DNA of 64,000 bases from Candidatus Parcubacteria bacterium (GTDB taxonomy: Bacteria; Patescibacteriota; Saccharimonadia; Saccharimonadales; UBA4665). The notes under the pieces were generated by a model that saw nothing but the letters and a program-made list of their open reading frames with translations, was not told the DNA's origin and searched no databases. The position numbers and the translations under genes are program-made. The first letter of the stretch is position 1, and the number at the start of each line of letters is the position of its first letter. Location: positions 384,793 to 448,792 of the forward strand of contig JAEYSX010000003.1 of NCBI GenBank assembly GCA_023434325.1, read 5' to 3'. Below are positions 24,483 to 34,681 of this stretch, in pieces.

Positions 24483-26324
24483 CTATAGGTATCCTTCGGC
24501 TTGTTTGCTGAACATGTCGTGGTACAGGCCGCGCTTGGTCATAAGTTCCTCGTGAGTGCCATGCTCGAATAGTTTGCCTTTTTTGAATACCAGGATGCGG
24601 TCGGCCTTGCGCACGGTAGAAAAACGGTGGCTGACAATCAGCGCGCTGTGACCGTCGTGCTCGCGGAAGATGTTATTAAAGATTTCGTATTCGGCCTTGG
24701 CGTCAATGGCCGAGGTTGGTTCGTCGAGGATGAGTATCGGGGCGCGGCGGTAGAATGCGCGAGCCAGGGCGACGCGCTGCCATTGGCCGCCACTTGGTTC
24801 GACGCCTTCGTCAAATGAATTATCAAGCACGGTGTTGTAGCCGTTGGGCAGGTTGTCGGCGATCTCGTCAAAGCCGGCTAGGGCGGCGGCGTGGCGGATC
24901 TCTTGGTCGTGGTTTGACGTGCGAATATTGCCCATCCAGATGTTGTCGCGCACGCTAAACGGATAGCGGCTAAAGTCTTGGAACAGCACGCCGATCAGGC
25001 GGTACCAGCTATCGAGGTCCAGATCTCGCAGGTCATGCCCGTCTACTGTGATCCGGCCGTCTGTTACGTCATAAAAACGGAGTAATAGTTTGATGAGTGT
25101 GCTCTTGCCGACGCCGTTTTCGCCCACAAGCGCAACGCGCTCGCCCGGGGCGATGGTGAGGTTCATGCCCTCAAAGACAAATCTGTCGCTGCTGGGGTAG
25201 CGGAAACTGACGTTATCGAACCGGATCTCGGGCACGTGGCCCTCGGCGAGGACAATCGGGTTGTTGGATTTTGACAGCATGCTTGGCGTATCCATAAAGC
25301 CATAAAAATCGGTCATAAAACGGTTGGTCTCGAGCGCTTGTGTCAGGCTGCTGAGCGTTACGCCGACCGAGCTGTTAAACTGGAATACCACGCCGCTATA
25401 AAAGCTAAATTGGCCAATGCTAAAGTTGCCGTCGCGCGCCAAGACCTTGAACACCAGCCAGACTTGCACGCCGGCGACCAGTGCGCCCTCAAAAAGTCGC
25501 GCCGCCATAGCCGGACGGATAAAGCGCTTGATGGTATTTTGTTGCTCGTCGTTAAATTCGCCGAGCATCCTACGACAATAATCGGCAAGGTATTCGCGTA
25601 GGCCAAATAAGCGCATGTTGCTGATGTCTTGTTTGTCGCGCATCATGCCGCTGACCTTAAAGTAGCGGCGCGACGCATCGCCCTTGAGGTTCCAAATGCC
25701 CCACTTGATCTTGGCTTGTGATTGCTCGATCAAAAGGCTCGGAATCACGCCCGCCAGCAATAGAATGACGAGCCACGGCGCAAAACTAATCAGTATGATT
25801 GCCGTACTGATCATGCGCAGCAAGCCGTGCAGGACGTTTAGACATTGGTTCATAAAGTCGGCCGGCTTCCAGCCATATTCGCCGCCGATTTTGTTAATGA
25901 GTTTGTTAAACTCGCTGTCCTCGAACCGCTGGATATCCAACCCGGAAATCTTCATCAAAAAGCGCGGCGTCATTTGCGTGCCCCAGTTAAGGAACGAGCG
26001 ACTGTGGGCATAGGTCATGTATCGCCAGGCTAGTTGCTCGAGAGTAAGCAGTCCTGCGCCAAGGAGTAGGTGGGTAAAGATTGGCCGCGTGCTATCGATC
26101 TCGCCGCCCAAATATTGCACCAGCCCATTGATAACCTGTGCCGCAAAGTACGCACCGGCCAGGCTGCTGGCAATTTGTGTGACGATACCAATGCCGTAGC
26201 GGAAAAGTGTTGCGCGGTCGAATTCCCATGCGTATGCAAAGGTGCGTCGGGCGTTTTTAAATAAGCGCTTAAACTCTGCGCTTTGTGTGCGCCAACGTTT
26301 TTTACTATTTGTTTTGGACGTCAT
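24483..26324 (-). CDS. ABC exporter half-transporter (third gene of operon)
   Basis: A 613-aa fused permease-ATPase. The N-terminal half has about six helices. The nucleotide-binding domain has Walker A GENGVGKSTLIKLLL, signature PSGGQWQRVALARAF (PSGGQ instead of LSGGQ), Walker B LILDEPTSAIDAKAE and switch His in LIVSHRFST. It is less similar to the two upstream half-transporters than they are to each other, and could act as a homodimer. Its ATG is immediately after the preceding gene's stop. The substrate is unknown; lipids, peptides or drugs are all possible for type IV exporters. Confidence 0.92.
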   Translation of the reverse strand: MTSKTNSKKRWRTQSAEFKRLFKNARRTFAYAWEFDRATLFRYGIGIVTQIASSLAGAYFAAQVINGLVQYLGGEIDSTRPIFTHLLLGAGLLTLEQLAWRYMTYAHSRSFLNWGTQMTPRFLMKISGLDIQRFEDSEFNKLINKIGGEYGWKPADFMNQCLNVLHGLLRMISTAIILISFAPWLVILLLAGVIPSLLIEQSQAKIKWGIWNLKGDASRRYFKVSGMMRDKQDISNMRLFGLREYLADYCRRMLGEFNDEQQNTIKRFIRPAMAARLFEGALVAGVQVWLVFKVLARDGNFSIGQFSFYSGVVFQFNSSVGVTLSSLTQALETNRFMTDFYGFMDTPSMLSKSNNPIVLAEGHVPEIRFDNVSFRYPSSDRFVFEGMNLTIAPGERVALVGENGVGKSTLIKLLLRFYDVTDGRITVDGHDLRDLDLDSWYRLIGVLFQDFSRYPFSVRDNIWMGNIRTSNHDQEIRHAAALAGFDEIADNLPNGYNTVLDNSFDEGVEPSGGQWQRVALARAFYRRAPILILDEPTSAIDAKAEYEIFNNIFREHDGHSALIVSHRFSTVRKADRILVFKKGKLFEHGTHEELMTKRGLYHDMFSKQAEGYL

Positions 26325-28095
<1,771 letters not shown>

Positions 28096-28103
<8 letters not shown>

Positions 28104-29892
28104 CTATGAATCCGCCGGATTGGTGCGCCCAAAGGCTGGCGTAGGTGCCACGCTTGTGGAGTAGTTCTGCGTGACTACCTTCTTCGATTATCTTGCCCTT
28201 GTCGAGTACGATAATGCGGTCCATTTTTTGAATGGTGCTTAATCGGTGGGCAATAACGATGGCGGTGCGACCCTTCATAAGCTCCCATAGGGCGTCTTGG
28301 ATGAGCTTTTCGCTTTCGCTGTCGAGTGCAGAGGTTGCTTCGTCGAGGACTAGTATTGGTGCGCCCTTAAGGATAGCTCGGGCGATTATAATTCGCTGGC
28401 GCTGGCCGCCACTGAGCTTGACGCCGCGTTCGCCGACCATGGTGTCAAAGCCTTGCGGGAGTGTTTTGATAAACTCGAGCGCGTGCGCCTTGCGGGCGGC
28501 CTCGATGATGTCCTCGTCGTTAGCTTCTAGTCGGCCATAGGCGATGTTCTCGCGGATAGTGCGGTGGAATAGTAGCGGTTCTTGGGGCACGTAGGCGATT
28601 TTTTCGTGCAGATCGTCTTGGGTTACCTTGGCGATGTTTTGGTTATCGATGAGGATTTCGCCGTCATCGATATCCGAGAAGCGTAGGAGCAGACGGGTGA
28701 GGGTGGTCTTGCCGGATCCCGAATGGCCGACTAGGCCGATCTTTTCGCCTTGCTTGATGTGCAGGTTTAGCCCGGCAAAGATAGCGCTATCTGCGCCCTT
28801 GTGCTTAAACGTGACCTCCCGGAAGTCGATAACTCCCTTGTCCATGCGCACCGGTTCCGGCTTAGCCGGGTCCTTTACTTCGGCCGGCTGGCGCAGTGTG
28901 AGTGCCATTTCGCTGGCGTCGCCGATTGCGCGGTTGTAATTGCGGAGTCCGCTGTTGCTAAACTCGAATAGCTGGCCGACAGTGAGGGCGGTGTAGTTAA
29001 AGATCAAAAAGACAGTCGCAATATCGGCATCAAACTTCATAACCGCGATTACGGCGATAAGTAGCGAGCTGGCGGATATGATGCGGTTCATAAACCCCAG
29101 AGCGTTCATTTGCTTGCGGTGTGCGCGCGCAAAGGTCATAAGATGGTGGTGTGTCGCATCGGTGGCCTGGGCAAAGCGATCCTTCTCGTATTTGGTACGG
29201 GCAAAGCTCTTGATTGCCATGACATTAGAGATTGCATCGGCTAAATAGCCGGTTTGTCGACTTTCGTAAGATGCAAACGTACCGCTCAGTCGCCGAACTG
29301 GTCGGCTGACCCAGAGTGCGCCGCATACGTAGAGTGCAGAAAATGTAACGAGCGCCACTGCGTAGATTGGTGCTCGCGGCGCCAGGATTATAGCCGCAAT
29401 CAGCACACCAAATACTAGGGGCAGTGTATTAAATATCGTGGTGTCGGCCATACGGATGTAGTTACCGAGGACCTTATTGGACTGAGAAACAATAGAGCCA
29501 CTAAAGTGGTTGGCATGAAAATCTGCGCTGCGTCCAAGCATGTGCTGAAAGATTTGTTGGGCGATTGCGCGTTGAATATTTCCTTCTAATGACCATACGA
29601 ACCGGTCGATAAGTCGCCACATGCCAATGCCGGCAAGCAACAGTACGGCGTACGCTACTAGAGAAGGTCCAAAGCTTTGCCAGATATCGCCTGGAATAAA
29701 GTCTTGGTCGGCAAGTCGTCCGAGGACATAGGCTAAAACAAGCGGTGGCAAATAGCTGTTAATTAGGATAGTTAGCGGCAGCAGGCTGAGTACAGCTACG
29801 AGGCTTTTCTTGTAGCGTGTGACGTGGCTCCAGTAAAGACTGACCACGGCACGCGCGTCAAACTTTATTGTTTTGGTATCTTCTGCATTCAT
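28096..29892 (-). CDS. ABC exporter half-transporter (first gene of operon)
   Basis: 598 aa with an N-terminal transmembrane domain (LVAVLSLLPLTILINSYLPP, and later GVLIAAIILAPRAPIYAVAL) and a complete ATPase: GHSGSGKTTLTRLLLRF, KLSGGQRQRIIIARAI, LVLDEATSALDSES, IVIAHRLSTI. The ATG at 29892 follows a GAGG ribosome site by 9 nt; a GTG two codons upstream is possible. It is the operon's first gene, preceded by a leader of about 160 nt that is unusual for this genome. All three genes keep catalytic motifs, so none is a degenerate partner. Confidence 0.93.
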
Positions 29893-29995
29893 GGGCACGG
29901 GTCCTCTATCCGGTGACGGTAATAAAAGTTGTTATGCGATGTATTTTTACAAGCAGGTCGTCATGAAATCGCTGCGACTACAAGAGTGCGACATG

Positions 29996-30046
29996 CTAAC
30001 TATACGAGGTTTATAGAAGTGATGTTGCCACTTACAAACTCGTTAG
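29996..30046 (-). other. Structured leader of the ABC-exporter operon
   Basis: Nested complementary segments form a long imperfect hairpin in the transcript: GTTAG/CTAAC (30042-30046 with 29996-30000), then 30036-30041 with 30006-30012, then 30029-30033 with 30017-30021 around a 7-nt loop. It sits between the promoter and the first gene. No intrinsic terminator or known riboswitch was recognised. Confidence 0.4.
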
Positions 30047-30062
30047 TTATTGTTCACTCACA

Positions 30063-30071
30063 ATTATAGCA
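30063..30071 (-). promoter_or_regulatory. Extended -10 (TGCTATAAT) of the ABC operon
   Basis: A consensus TGnTATAAT on the minus strand, about 170 nt before the first ABC gene. It is the only strong box in the 244-bp gap between lysA and the operon. Confidence 0.65.
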
Positions 30072-30136
30072 CATGCGTAAAGATAACAGATAAAAATATG
30101 TAGCTTTGTTGACAACGATCTGTCAAGTGGGTATTG

Positions 30137-31333
30137 CTATTGCCCGCCGGTAAGGTGAGCTGTGCCGTCGGCGACCACTACCTCGCTGGGTTGCTCGCGT
30201 CCGTTATATACAAAACTCATGGCGCGGCCGTATGCGCCCGCCCCGAGAATTGCAACGGTGTCGCCGATGGCGCACTCAGTTAGCTCTCGATCTCGTGCAA
30301 AGATGTCACCTGATTCGCAGATATTACCCGCTATCCATACCTTTTGTGTCTGCCCGCTAACGCGAGACGTATTTACGATCTGATGATACGAGTCATACAT
30401 CGCCGGGCGAATCAAGTGGTTGAACCCTGTGTCTATACCTACAAACGTGTGGTACGGCGTGTGCTTTATGTCGGTAACGGTAGCCAGCAGCACGCCTGCT
30501 TCTGCTACGAGGTACCGGCCGGGTTCAAAACGGATTTCTACATCGCCGTAAGAGCTGACAAACTCTTGGACTTCTTGTGTGATCAGTGTGCCGAGCGTTG
30601 CCATGTCCAGTGGCTTTTCACTCTCTTGGTAGGGCACGCCAAAGCCGCCACCAAAGTCTATGAACGATAGGTTAGTAAAGGAGCGCGCCGTTTGCATGAG
30701 CGTTCGGATCGCCTTGATGAATATCTCCGGATCGAGAATGAGCGAGCCGATATGTTGCTGAACGCCGACGATCTTTACATCGTACTGCGCCGCGATTTTT
30801 TGAGCCTCCTCGATCTGCGAAATGTCGATACCAAACTTGCTGTCGGGGCCGCCGGTAATTGTGTGCGCATGGTGTCCGGCACCAATACCCTGGTTGATGC
30901 GTAGGCTTACGCTCCCGCCCGGCTTAATTTGTCCAAACCACTCCAGTTGGGTAAGCGAGTCGATATTTAGCATAACGCCGGTCTCGATGACGCGCTGCAG
31001 CTCTTCCCGGCTAATAAAACTACACGTGTAAACAATATCCCGGGATTGGAATCCGGCTTTTTGCGTCGACAGAATTTCGTTGTAGCTTACGGCTTCGATA
31101 CCGCAACCTTCGGCGCGAAGCGTCTGTAAAACGTCCAGGTTGGAGTTGGCTTTGCAGGCATAAAAGATGCGGGTGTTAGGGTAGGTAATTGCCTGGCGGA
31201 GTGTGCGGTATTGTCTGCGGATAATGTTTGTGTCGTACACGTACAGAGGCGAGCCGTATTGCTTGATTAGATCCTCGGCGAGTACGCCGCCGATCTGTAA
31301 TTTGTTGTCTTGGATTGTAAAATTTTGTAACAT
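30137..31333 (-). CDS. lysA: Diaminopimelate decarboxylase
   Basis: This fold-type III PLP enzyme (398 aa) converts meso-diaminopimelate to L-lysine. The PLP lysine is K61 in FYACKANSN. The glycine-rich phosphate loop (FIDFGGGFGVPY), EPGRYLVAEAG, and the active-site C339 in ICESGDIFARD are all present. Ornithine or arginine decarboxylases share the fold, but the length, CESGD and the Lys-rich leader upstream favour LysA. No other lysine-pathway gene is in the window. The 5' region (31334-31511) carries an apparent attenuator. The ABC operon downstream has its own promoter. Confidence 0.93.
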   Translation of the reverse strand: MLQNFTIQDNKLQIGGVLAEDLIKQYGSPLYVYDTNIIRRQYRTLRQAITYPNTRIFYACKANSNLDVLQTLRAEGCGIEAVSYNEILSTQKAGFQSRDIVYTCSFISREELQRVIETGVMLNIDSLTQLEWFGQIKPGGSVSLRINQGIGAGHHAHTITGGPDSKFGIDISQIEEAQKIAAQYDVKIVGVQQHIGSLILDPEIFIKAIRTLMQTARSFTNLSFIDFGGGFGVPYQESEKPLDMATLGTLITQEVQEFVSSYGDVEIRFEPGRYLVAEAGVLLATVTDIKHTPYHTFVGIDTGFNHLIRPAMYDSYHQIVNTSRVSGQTQKVWIAGNICESGDIFARDRELTECAIGDTVAILGAGAYGRAMSFVYNGREQPSEVVVADGTAHLTGGQ

Positions 31334-31354
31334 GTCAGCCTTTGGTGTTAGAGA

Positions 31355-31384
31355 TAATAAAAGTCCCGGCCGTAGCGCGGGACT
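31355..31384 (-). terminator. Intrinsic terminator in the lysA leader (attenuator)
   Basis: On the minus strand AGTCCCG (31378-31384) pairs with CGGGACT (31362-31368) over 7 bp around a 9-nt loop, followed by TTTATTAT. It lies 21-50 nt upstream of the lysA start, where a constitutive terminator would make no sense. The gene on the other side is divergent, so no plus-strand transcript needs stopping here. Confidence 0.75.
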
Positions 31385-31423
31385 CTTTTTGTTAAGCGTA
31401 TGTGTCTAAGAGCGCTACGGCCG
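31367..31423 (-). promoter_or_regulatory. Antiterminator: perfect 12-bp inverted repeat overlapping the lysA terminator
   Basis: Minus-strand CGGCCGTAGCGC (31412-31423) is exactly complementary to GCGCTACGGCCG (31367-31378). The second arm covers the loop and parts of both arms of the terminator hairpin, so the two structures exclude each other. The first arm contains the TAG stop of the Lys-rich leader peptide. Confidence 0.75.
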
Positions 31424-31474
31424 AAGCTTGGAGCTTGTCTTTTTTGAGTAGAACTTCACGCTATAGGTTGTCAT
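31415..31474 (-). CDS. Lysine-rich leader peptide of lysA, 19 aa
   Basis: ATG at 31474 to TAG at 31415-31417 encodes MTTYSVKFYSKKTSSKLRP, with Lys at positions 7, 11, 12 and 16. The stop lies inside the first antiterminator arm. A ribosome that reaches the stop would mask that arm and let the terminator form. A ribosome stalled at Lys 7, 11 or 12 leaves the arm free, whereas one stalled at Lys 16 would already cover it. The start codon lies 8 nt after a TACAGT box, the same leaderless layout as many genes here. Being so short, coding status rests on this arrangement only. Confidence 0.65.
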   Translation of the reverse strand: MTTYSVKFYSKKTSSKLRP

Positions 31475-31482
31475 TGTTGTCA

Positions 31483-31511
31483 ACTGTACAGCCCACTGCT
31501 TGATCCCGCAA
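31483..31511 (-). promoter_or_regulatory. Promoter of the lysA leader
   Basis: The -35 is TTGCGG (31506-31511) and the -10 is TACAGT (31483-31488), with a 17-nt spacer. It predicts a transcript start at or next to the leader-peptide ATG. Confidence 0.5.
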
Positions 31512-31541
31512 GTACTAATCCTACACAACAGAGGTGAAATG

Positions 31542-31550
31542 TGGTATACT
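31542..31550 (+). promoter_or_regulatory. Extended -10 of trhO (TGGTATACT)
   Basis: It ends 7 nt before the ATG at 31558 and overlaps an upstream in-frame ATG (31534), so it decides the later start. Confidence 0.6.
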
Positions 31551-31557
31551 ACAGGTA

Positions 31558-32454
31558 ATGCAAAAAATCATACTGTACTACAAATTTGCACCGCTTAGCG
31601 ACCCGGAGGCCATCCGGTTATGGCAGCGCTCCTTGTGCGAGCAGTATAATTTGCGCGGTCGGATCTTGGTGTCAAAGCACGGCATAAACGGCACGCTCGG
31701 CGGCGATATCGAGGACCTCAAGCGCTATGTTAAGACGACCAAGAGTTACGCGCCGTTTAAGAAGACTGTTTTTAAGTGGTCCGACGGCGGACGCGAGGAT
31801 TTTCCTAAGCTCAGCATCAAAGTACGCGACGAGATCGTTACCTTTGGCGCTGCTAACGAGCTACAGGTTGACGACAACGGCGTAGTAGGCGGCGGCAAGC
31901 ACCTCAAGCCGGAGCAGGTGCACGAGCTAGTCGAGAAGTACGGCGAAGACGTCGTGTTCTTTGATGGCCGAAACGCGTACGAAGCTTCGGTCGGTAAGTT
32001 TAAAGACGCAGTTGTGCCCGAGACCCGCACAACGCGCGATTTTCTTAAGGATCTAGAGGGTGATAAATACGCCGATATAAAAGACAAAAAAGTCGTTACT
32101 TATTGCACCGGCGGCGTGCGCTGCGAAATCTTAAGCGTGCTCATGAAGAACCGCGGTTTTAAGGACGTCTATCAAATGGACGGCGGCATCGTAAAGTACG
32201 GCGAAAAATACAAAGACGACGGACTGTGGGAGGGCTCGCTGTATGTCTTTGACGGGCGCATGAATGTAAAATTTTCTGACAAGGCAAAAGATATCGGGGT
32301 ATGCGTGCACTGTTCGGCCAACACTAGCAATTACGAAAACTGTGCCAACATGCCATGTAATAACTTGGTCCTAATTTGCGAAGACTGCAGAACTAACAAG
32401 GAAACATGCTCTGATGCGTGCCAGCGGGCCGTCATCCAGTCTGCTGCCAGTTGA
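31558..32454 (+). CDS. trhO: tRNA uridine(34) hydroxylase TrhO (rhodanese family)
   Basis: TrhO (YceA) makes 5-hydroxyuridine at tRNA position 34 in an oxygen-dependent reaction. The N-terminal domain (ILYYKFAPLSDPEAIR, GRILVSKHGINGTLGG) precedes a rhodanese domain with catalytic Cys in YCTGGVRCE (C183). A Cys-rich C-terminal zinc-like segment follows (VCVHCSANTSNYENC, ICEDC, CSDAC). Length is 298 aa. The start at 31558 follows a consensus -10. Its end overlaps the def frame by 41 nt. Confidence 0.95.
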   Translation: MQKIILYYKFAPLSDPEAIRLWQRSLCEQYNLRGRILVSKHGINGTLGGDIEDLKRYVKTTKSYAPFKKTVFKWSDGGREDFPKLSIKVRDEIVTFGAANELQVDDNGVVGGGKHLKPEQVHELVEKYGEDVVFFDGRNAYEASVGKFKDAVVPETRTTRDFLKDLEGDKYADIKDKKVVTYCTGGVRCEILSVLMKNRGFKDVYQMDGGIVKYGEKYKDDGLWEGSLYVFDGRMNVKFSDKAKDIGVCVHCSANTSNYENCANMPCNNLVLICEDCRTNKETCSDACQRAVIQSAAS

Positions 32455-33121
32455 CCACTACGACTTAACCGCCGCTGATACAGCGCGGCTAGAACAGGAG
32501 TGGGCACTGGGCATGGTACGCCCACATGATCCGGTGCTGCGTAAGACAGCCAAACCGGTCGAGGTCGACCATATTGGCACACCGGCGGTAAAAGATGTGG
32601 TAAGTAGGCTCATGACCGTGGCCAGCAGTCAGCAGGTACGGGGTAAGCAGCCGGGTGCCAGGCGAATGCTGGTTGGGTTGGCTGCGCCGCAGATTGGCGA
32701 AGGGCTGCGGATTTTTGTGGCTGACACCAGGGTGACAGTCGACCGTAAACGAGCAGGCAAGCTAGAGTGTTTTATCAATCCTCATATTATCTGGAGCTCG
32801 CGCGAGACAGAAGAGGATAGAGAAGGGTGCTTTTCGGCAGGGCTGGTATGGGGATTGGTGCGCCGGTCGGTTGCCGTAAAGATCGGCGCACTGGCACCGT
32901 CGGGAAAATACATCGAGCGTATTTTTGAAGGCTTTACGGCGCGAATTATGCAGCACGAGCTCGATCATCTAAATGGTGTGCGGTTTCCGGATCGTATTAA
33001 AAATGATGCAAAGCGCCACTGGGTTCACACCGAGGAGATGCTGTTGTACCCCGAAAATATTCACCATTGGCACAGGCTGTGCACAGAGGAGCGTTGGAAC
33101 AAGTTAAAGGGCGTTTCTTGA
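32414..33121 (+). CDS. def: Peptide deformylase
   Basis: Def removes the formyl group from nascent proteins. All three motifs are present: GLAAPQIG, EGCFSAG (metal Cys at about 139) and QHELDHLNG (HExxH at 181-185). The chosen start gives 235 aa with an N-terminal extension of 33 residues overlapping trhO. A second ATG at 32513, preceded by GGAG at a long spacing, would give a 202-aa protein starting MVRPHDPVLRKTAKPVE, closer to usual deformylases. The start is therefore uncertain while the identity is not. Translation may be coupled to trhO. Confidence 0.94.
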   Translation: MRASGPSSSLLPVDHYDLTAADTARLEQEWALGMVRPHDPVLRKTAKPVEVDHIGTPAVKDVVSRLMTVASSQQVRGKQPGARRMLVGLAAPQIGEGLRIFVADTRVTVDRKRAGKLECFINPHIIWSSRETEEDREGCFSAGLVWGLVRRSVAVKIGALAPSGKYIERIFEGFTARIMQHELDHLNGVRFPDRIKNDAKRHWVHTEEMLLYPENIHHWHRLCTEERWNKLKGVS

Positions 33122-33149
33122 GGAATTGCCAACAAGATACAATAAGAAT

Positions 33150-34664
33150 ATGACAGAGGCTTTGACCAAGAAGTTAAAGGAGTTGCCGTCGCAGCCCGGC
33201 GTGTATTTTCATAAGGACGCGAAGGGCGAGATTATTTACGTAGGCAAGGCGGCGCGACTTAATAATCGCGTACGCCAGTATTTTCAGAAGAGCCGGTCTC
33301 GTGACCCAAAGACGCAGGCGCTGGTGGCCGAAATTGTCGATACTGACTGGATGGTGGTAGATAGCGAGATCGAGGCGTTGTTCCTCGAGGCCGAGATGAT
33401 CCGCCGCTACATGCCGCGCTATAACATCTTGCTGCGCGACGACAAAAGTATGGTGTATATCCGTGTCGACTACGACAGTGATTACCCGACAGTCAGCACA
33501 ACGCGGCGCCCGTTGGATGACGGCGCCCACTATTTTGGTCCGTATCTCAGTACGTTGACGGTCCGACAAGCGCTTAAGGTGCTGCGCAAAATCTTTCCAT
33601 TTGCGGTCAAGCGTACGCCGGGCGAAAAACGAGCAAATCTGTATTACCACCTGGGTCTGGATCCGGGACTCGAGAGCGGCAAGACGTCGCTGGCGGACTA
33701 CCGCGCCAACCTGCGCAGATTGATGGCGGTTATTGAGGGCAAAAAGCAGACCATCGAGCGTGAACTCGAAAAGGATATGAAGCGAAAGGCCAAAGAACAG
33801 GATTTTGAGGGCGCTGCTAAGGCGCGCAATCAGTTGTTTGCGCTGCAGCGGCTAAGTAAGCAAGTAATTTTTAGTGACAAAGAATTTTTGGATATCAGCA
33901 AAGATCACGCACTAAGCGAGCTGGTCGAGTTACTGAGTTTGGTGCGGTTCCCGGCACGCATAGAGGGCTACGATATTAGCCATATGCAAGGCAGTGATGT
34001 AGTGGCGAGTATGGTGGTCTTTAGTAACGGAGTAAGCAATAAGGGCGAATACCGCAAGTTTAAGACCCGTAAAGATCAGAATAACGATTTTTATAACATG
34101 AACGAAACCATAAAACGACGCTTTAGCGACAAGAACGTCAAGGCGTGGGGCAAGCCCGATCTGGTGCTGATCGACGGCGGTAAAGGTCAGCTTGACGCCG
34201 CCATTAGTGCGCGCGACGAGCTGGGCCAGGAACGAATCGCGTTTGTGGGGCTGGCCAAGCGCGAGGAGCAGATCGTTATAAAAAAGGACGGTAAAGGCGT
34301 TGGGTCGGGAGTCGTACTCAACGAAAAGACGTTGCACCGTTTGGGCGGCTTCGTTACGGAGAGCGAAGGTTTCTTACTTGTAAATGTTCCTCACAGTACA
34401 AATGTCATCAAGTTGTTGCAGCGCATTCGTGATGAATCGCATCGTTTTGCGGTTAGCTACCACAGTATCCTTAAGCAAAAGCGCCAGACTTCTAGTGTTC
34501 TTGACGAAATTCCCGGTATCGGACCGACAACCCGCAAAAAGCTCATCCGTCACTTTGGGTCACTGCGCGCTGTACGGACTGCTACAGAATCAGAATTGGC
34601 GGAGGCTGTCGGTAATGCTAAGGCAAAGCTAATTGCAGACCAGTTCCGAACGACGACTGCGTGA
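33150..34664 (+). CDS. uvrC: Excinuclease ABC subunit UvrC
   Basis: UvrC makes both incisions in nucleotide excision repair. The N-terminal GIY-YIG nuclease is clear (LPSQPGVYFHKDAKGEIIYV, GKAARLNNRVRQYF). A UVR motif (QDFEGAAKARNQLFALQ), an RNase H-like nuclease (RIEGYDISHMQGSDVVASM, LVLIDGGKGQLDAA) and C-terminal HhH repeats (LDEIPGIGPTTRKKLIRHFG) follow. At 504 aa it is about 100 residues shorter than E. coli UvrC, mainly in linkers. The start at 33150 lies 6 nt after TACAAT (33138-33143), a leaderless layout; an in-frame TTG at 33126 would overlap that box. Confidence 0.97.
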   Translation: MTEALTKKLKELPSQPGVYFHKDAKGEIIYVGKAARLNNRVRQYFQKSRSRDPKTQALVAEIVDTDWMVVDSEIEALFLEAEMIRRYMPRYNILLRDDKSMVYIRVDYDSDYPTVSTTRRPLDDGAHYFGPYLSTLTVRQALKVLRKIFPFAVKRTPGEKRANLYYHLGLDPGLESGKTSLADYRANLRRLMAVIEGKKQTIERELEKDMKRKAKEQDFEGAAKARNQLFALQRLSKQVIFSDKEFLDISKDHALSELVELLSLVRFPARIEGYDISHMQGSDVVASMVVFSNGVSNKGEYRKFKTRKDQNNDFYNMNETIKRRFSDKNVKAWGKPDLVLIDGGKGQLDAAISARDELGQERIAFVGLAKREEQIVIKKDGKGVGSGVVLNEKTLHRLGGFVTESEGFLLVNVPHSTNVIKLLQRIRDESHRFAVSYHSILKQKRQTSSVLDEIPGIGPTTRKKLIRHFGSLRAVRTATESELAEAVGNAKAKLIADQFRTTTA

Positions 34665-34681
34665 CTGTAGAGCGTGGATGA

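Noticed and set aside
31361..31395. Reading the hairpin upstream of lysA as a plus-strand terminator
   Set aside because: It would also fit as DNA sequence (CTTTTTG follows on the plus strand), but no plus-strand gene precedes it because lysA and trhO are divergent.
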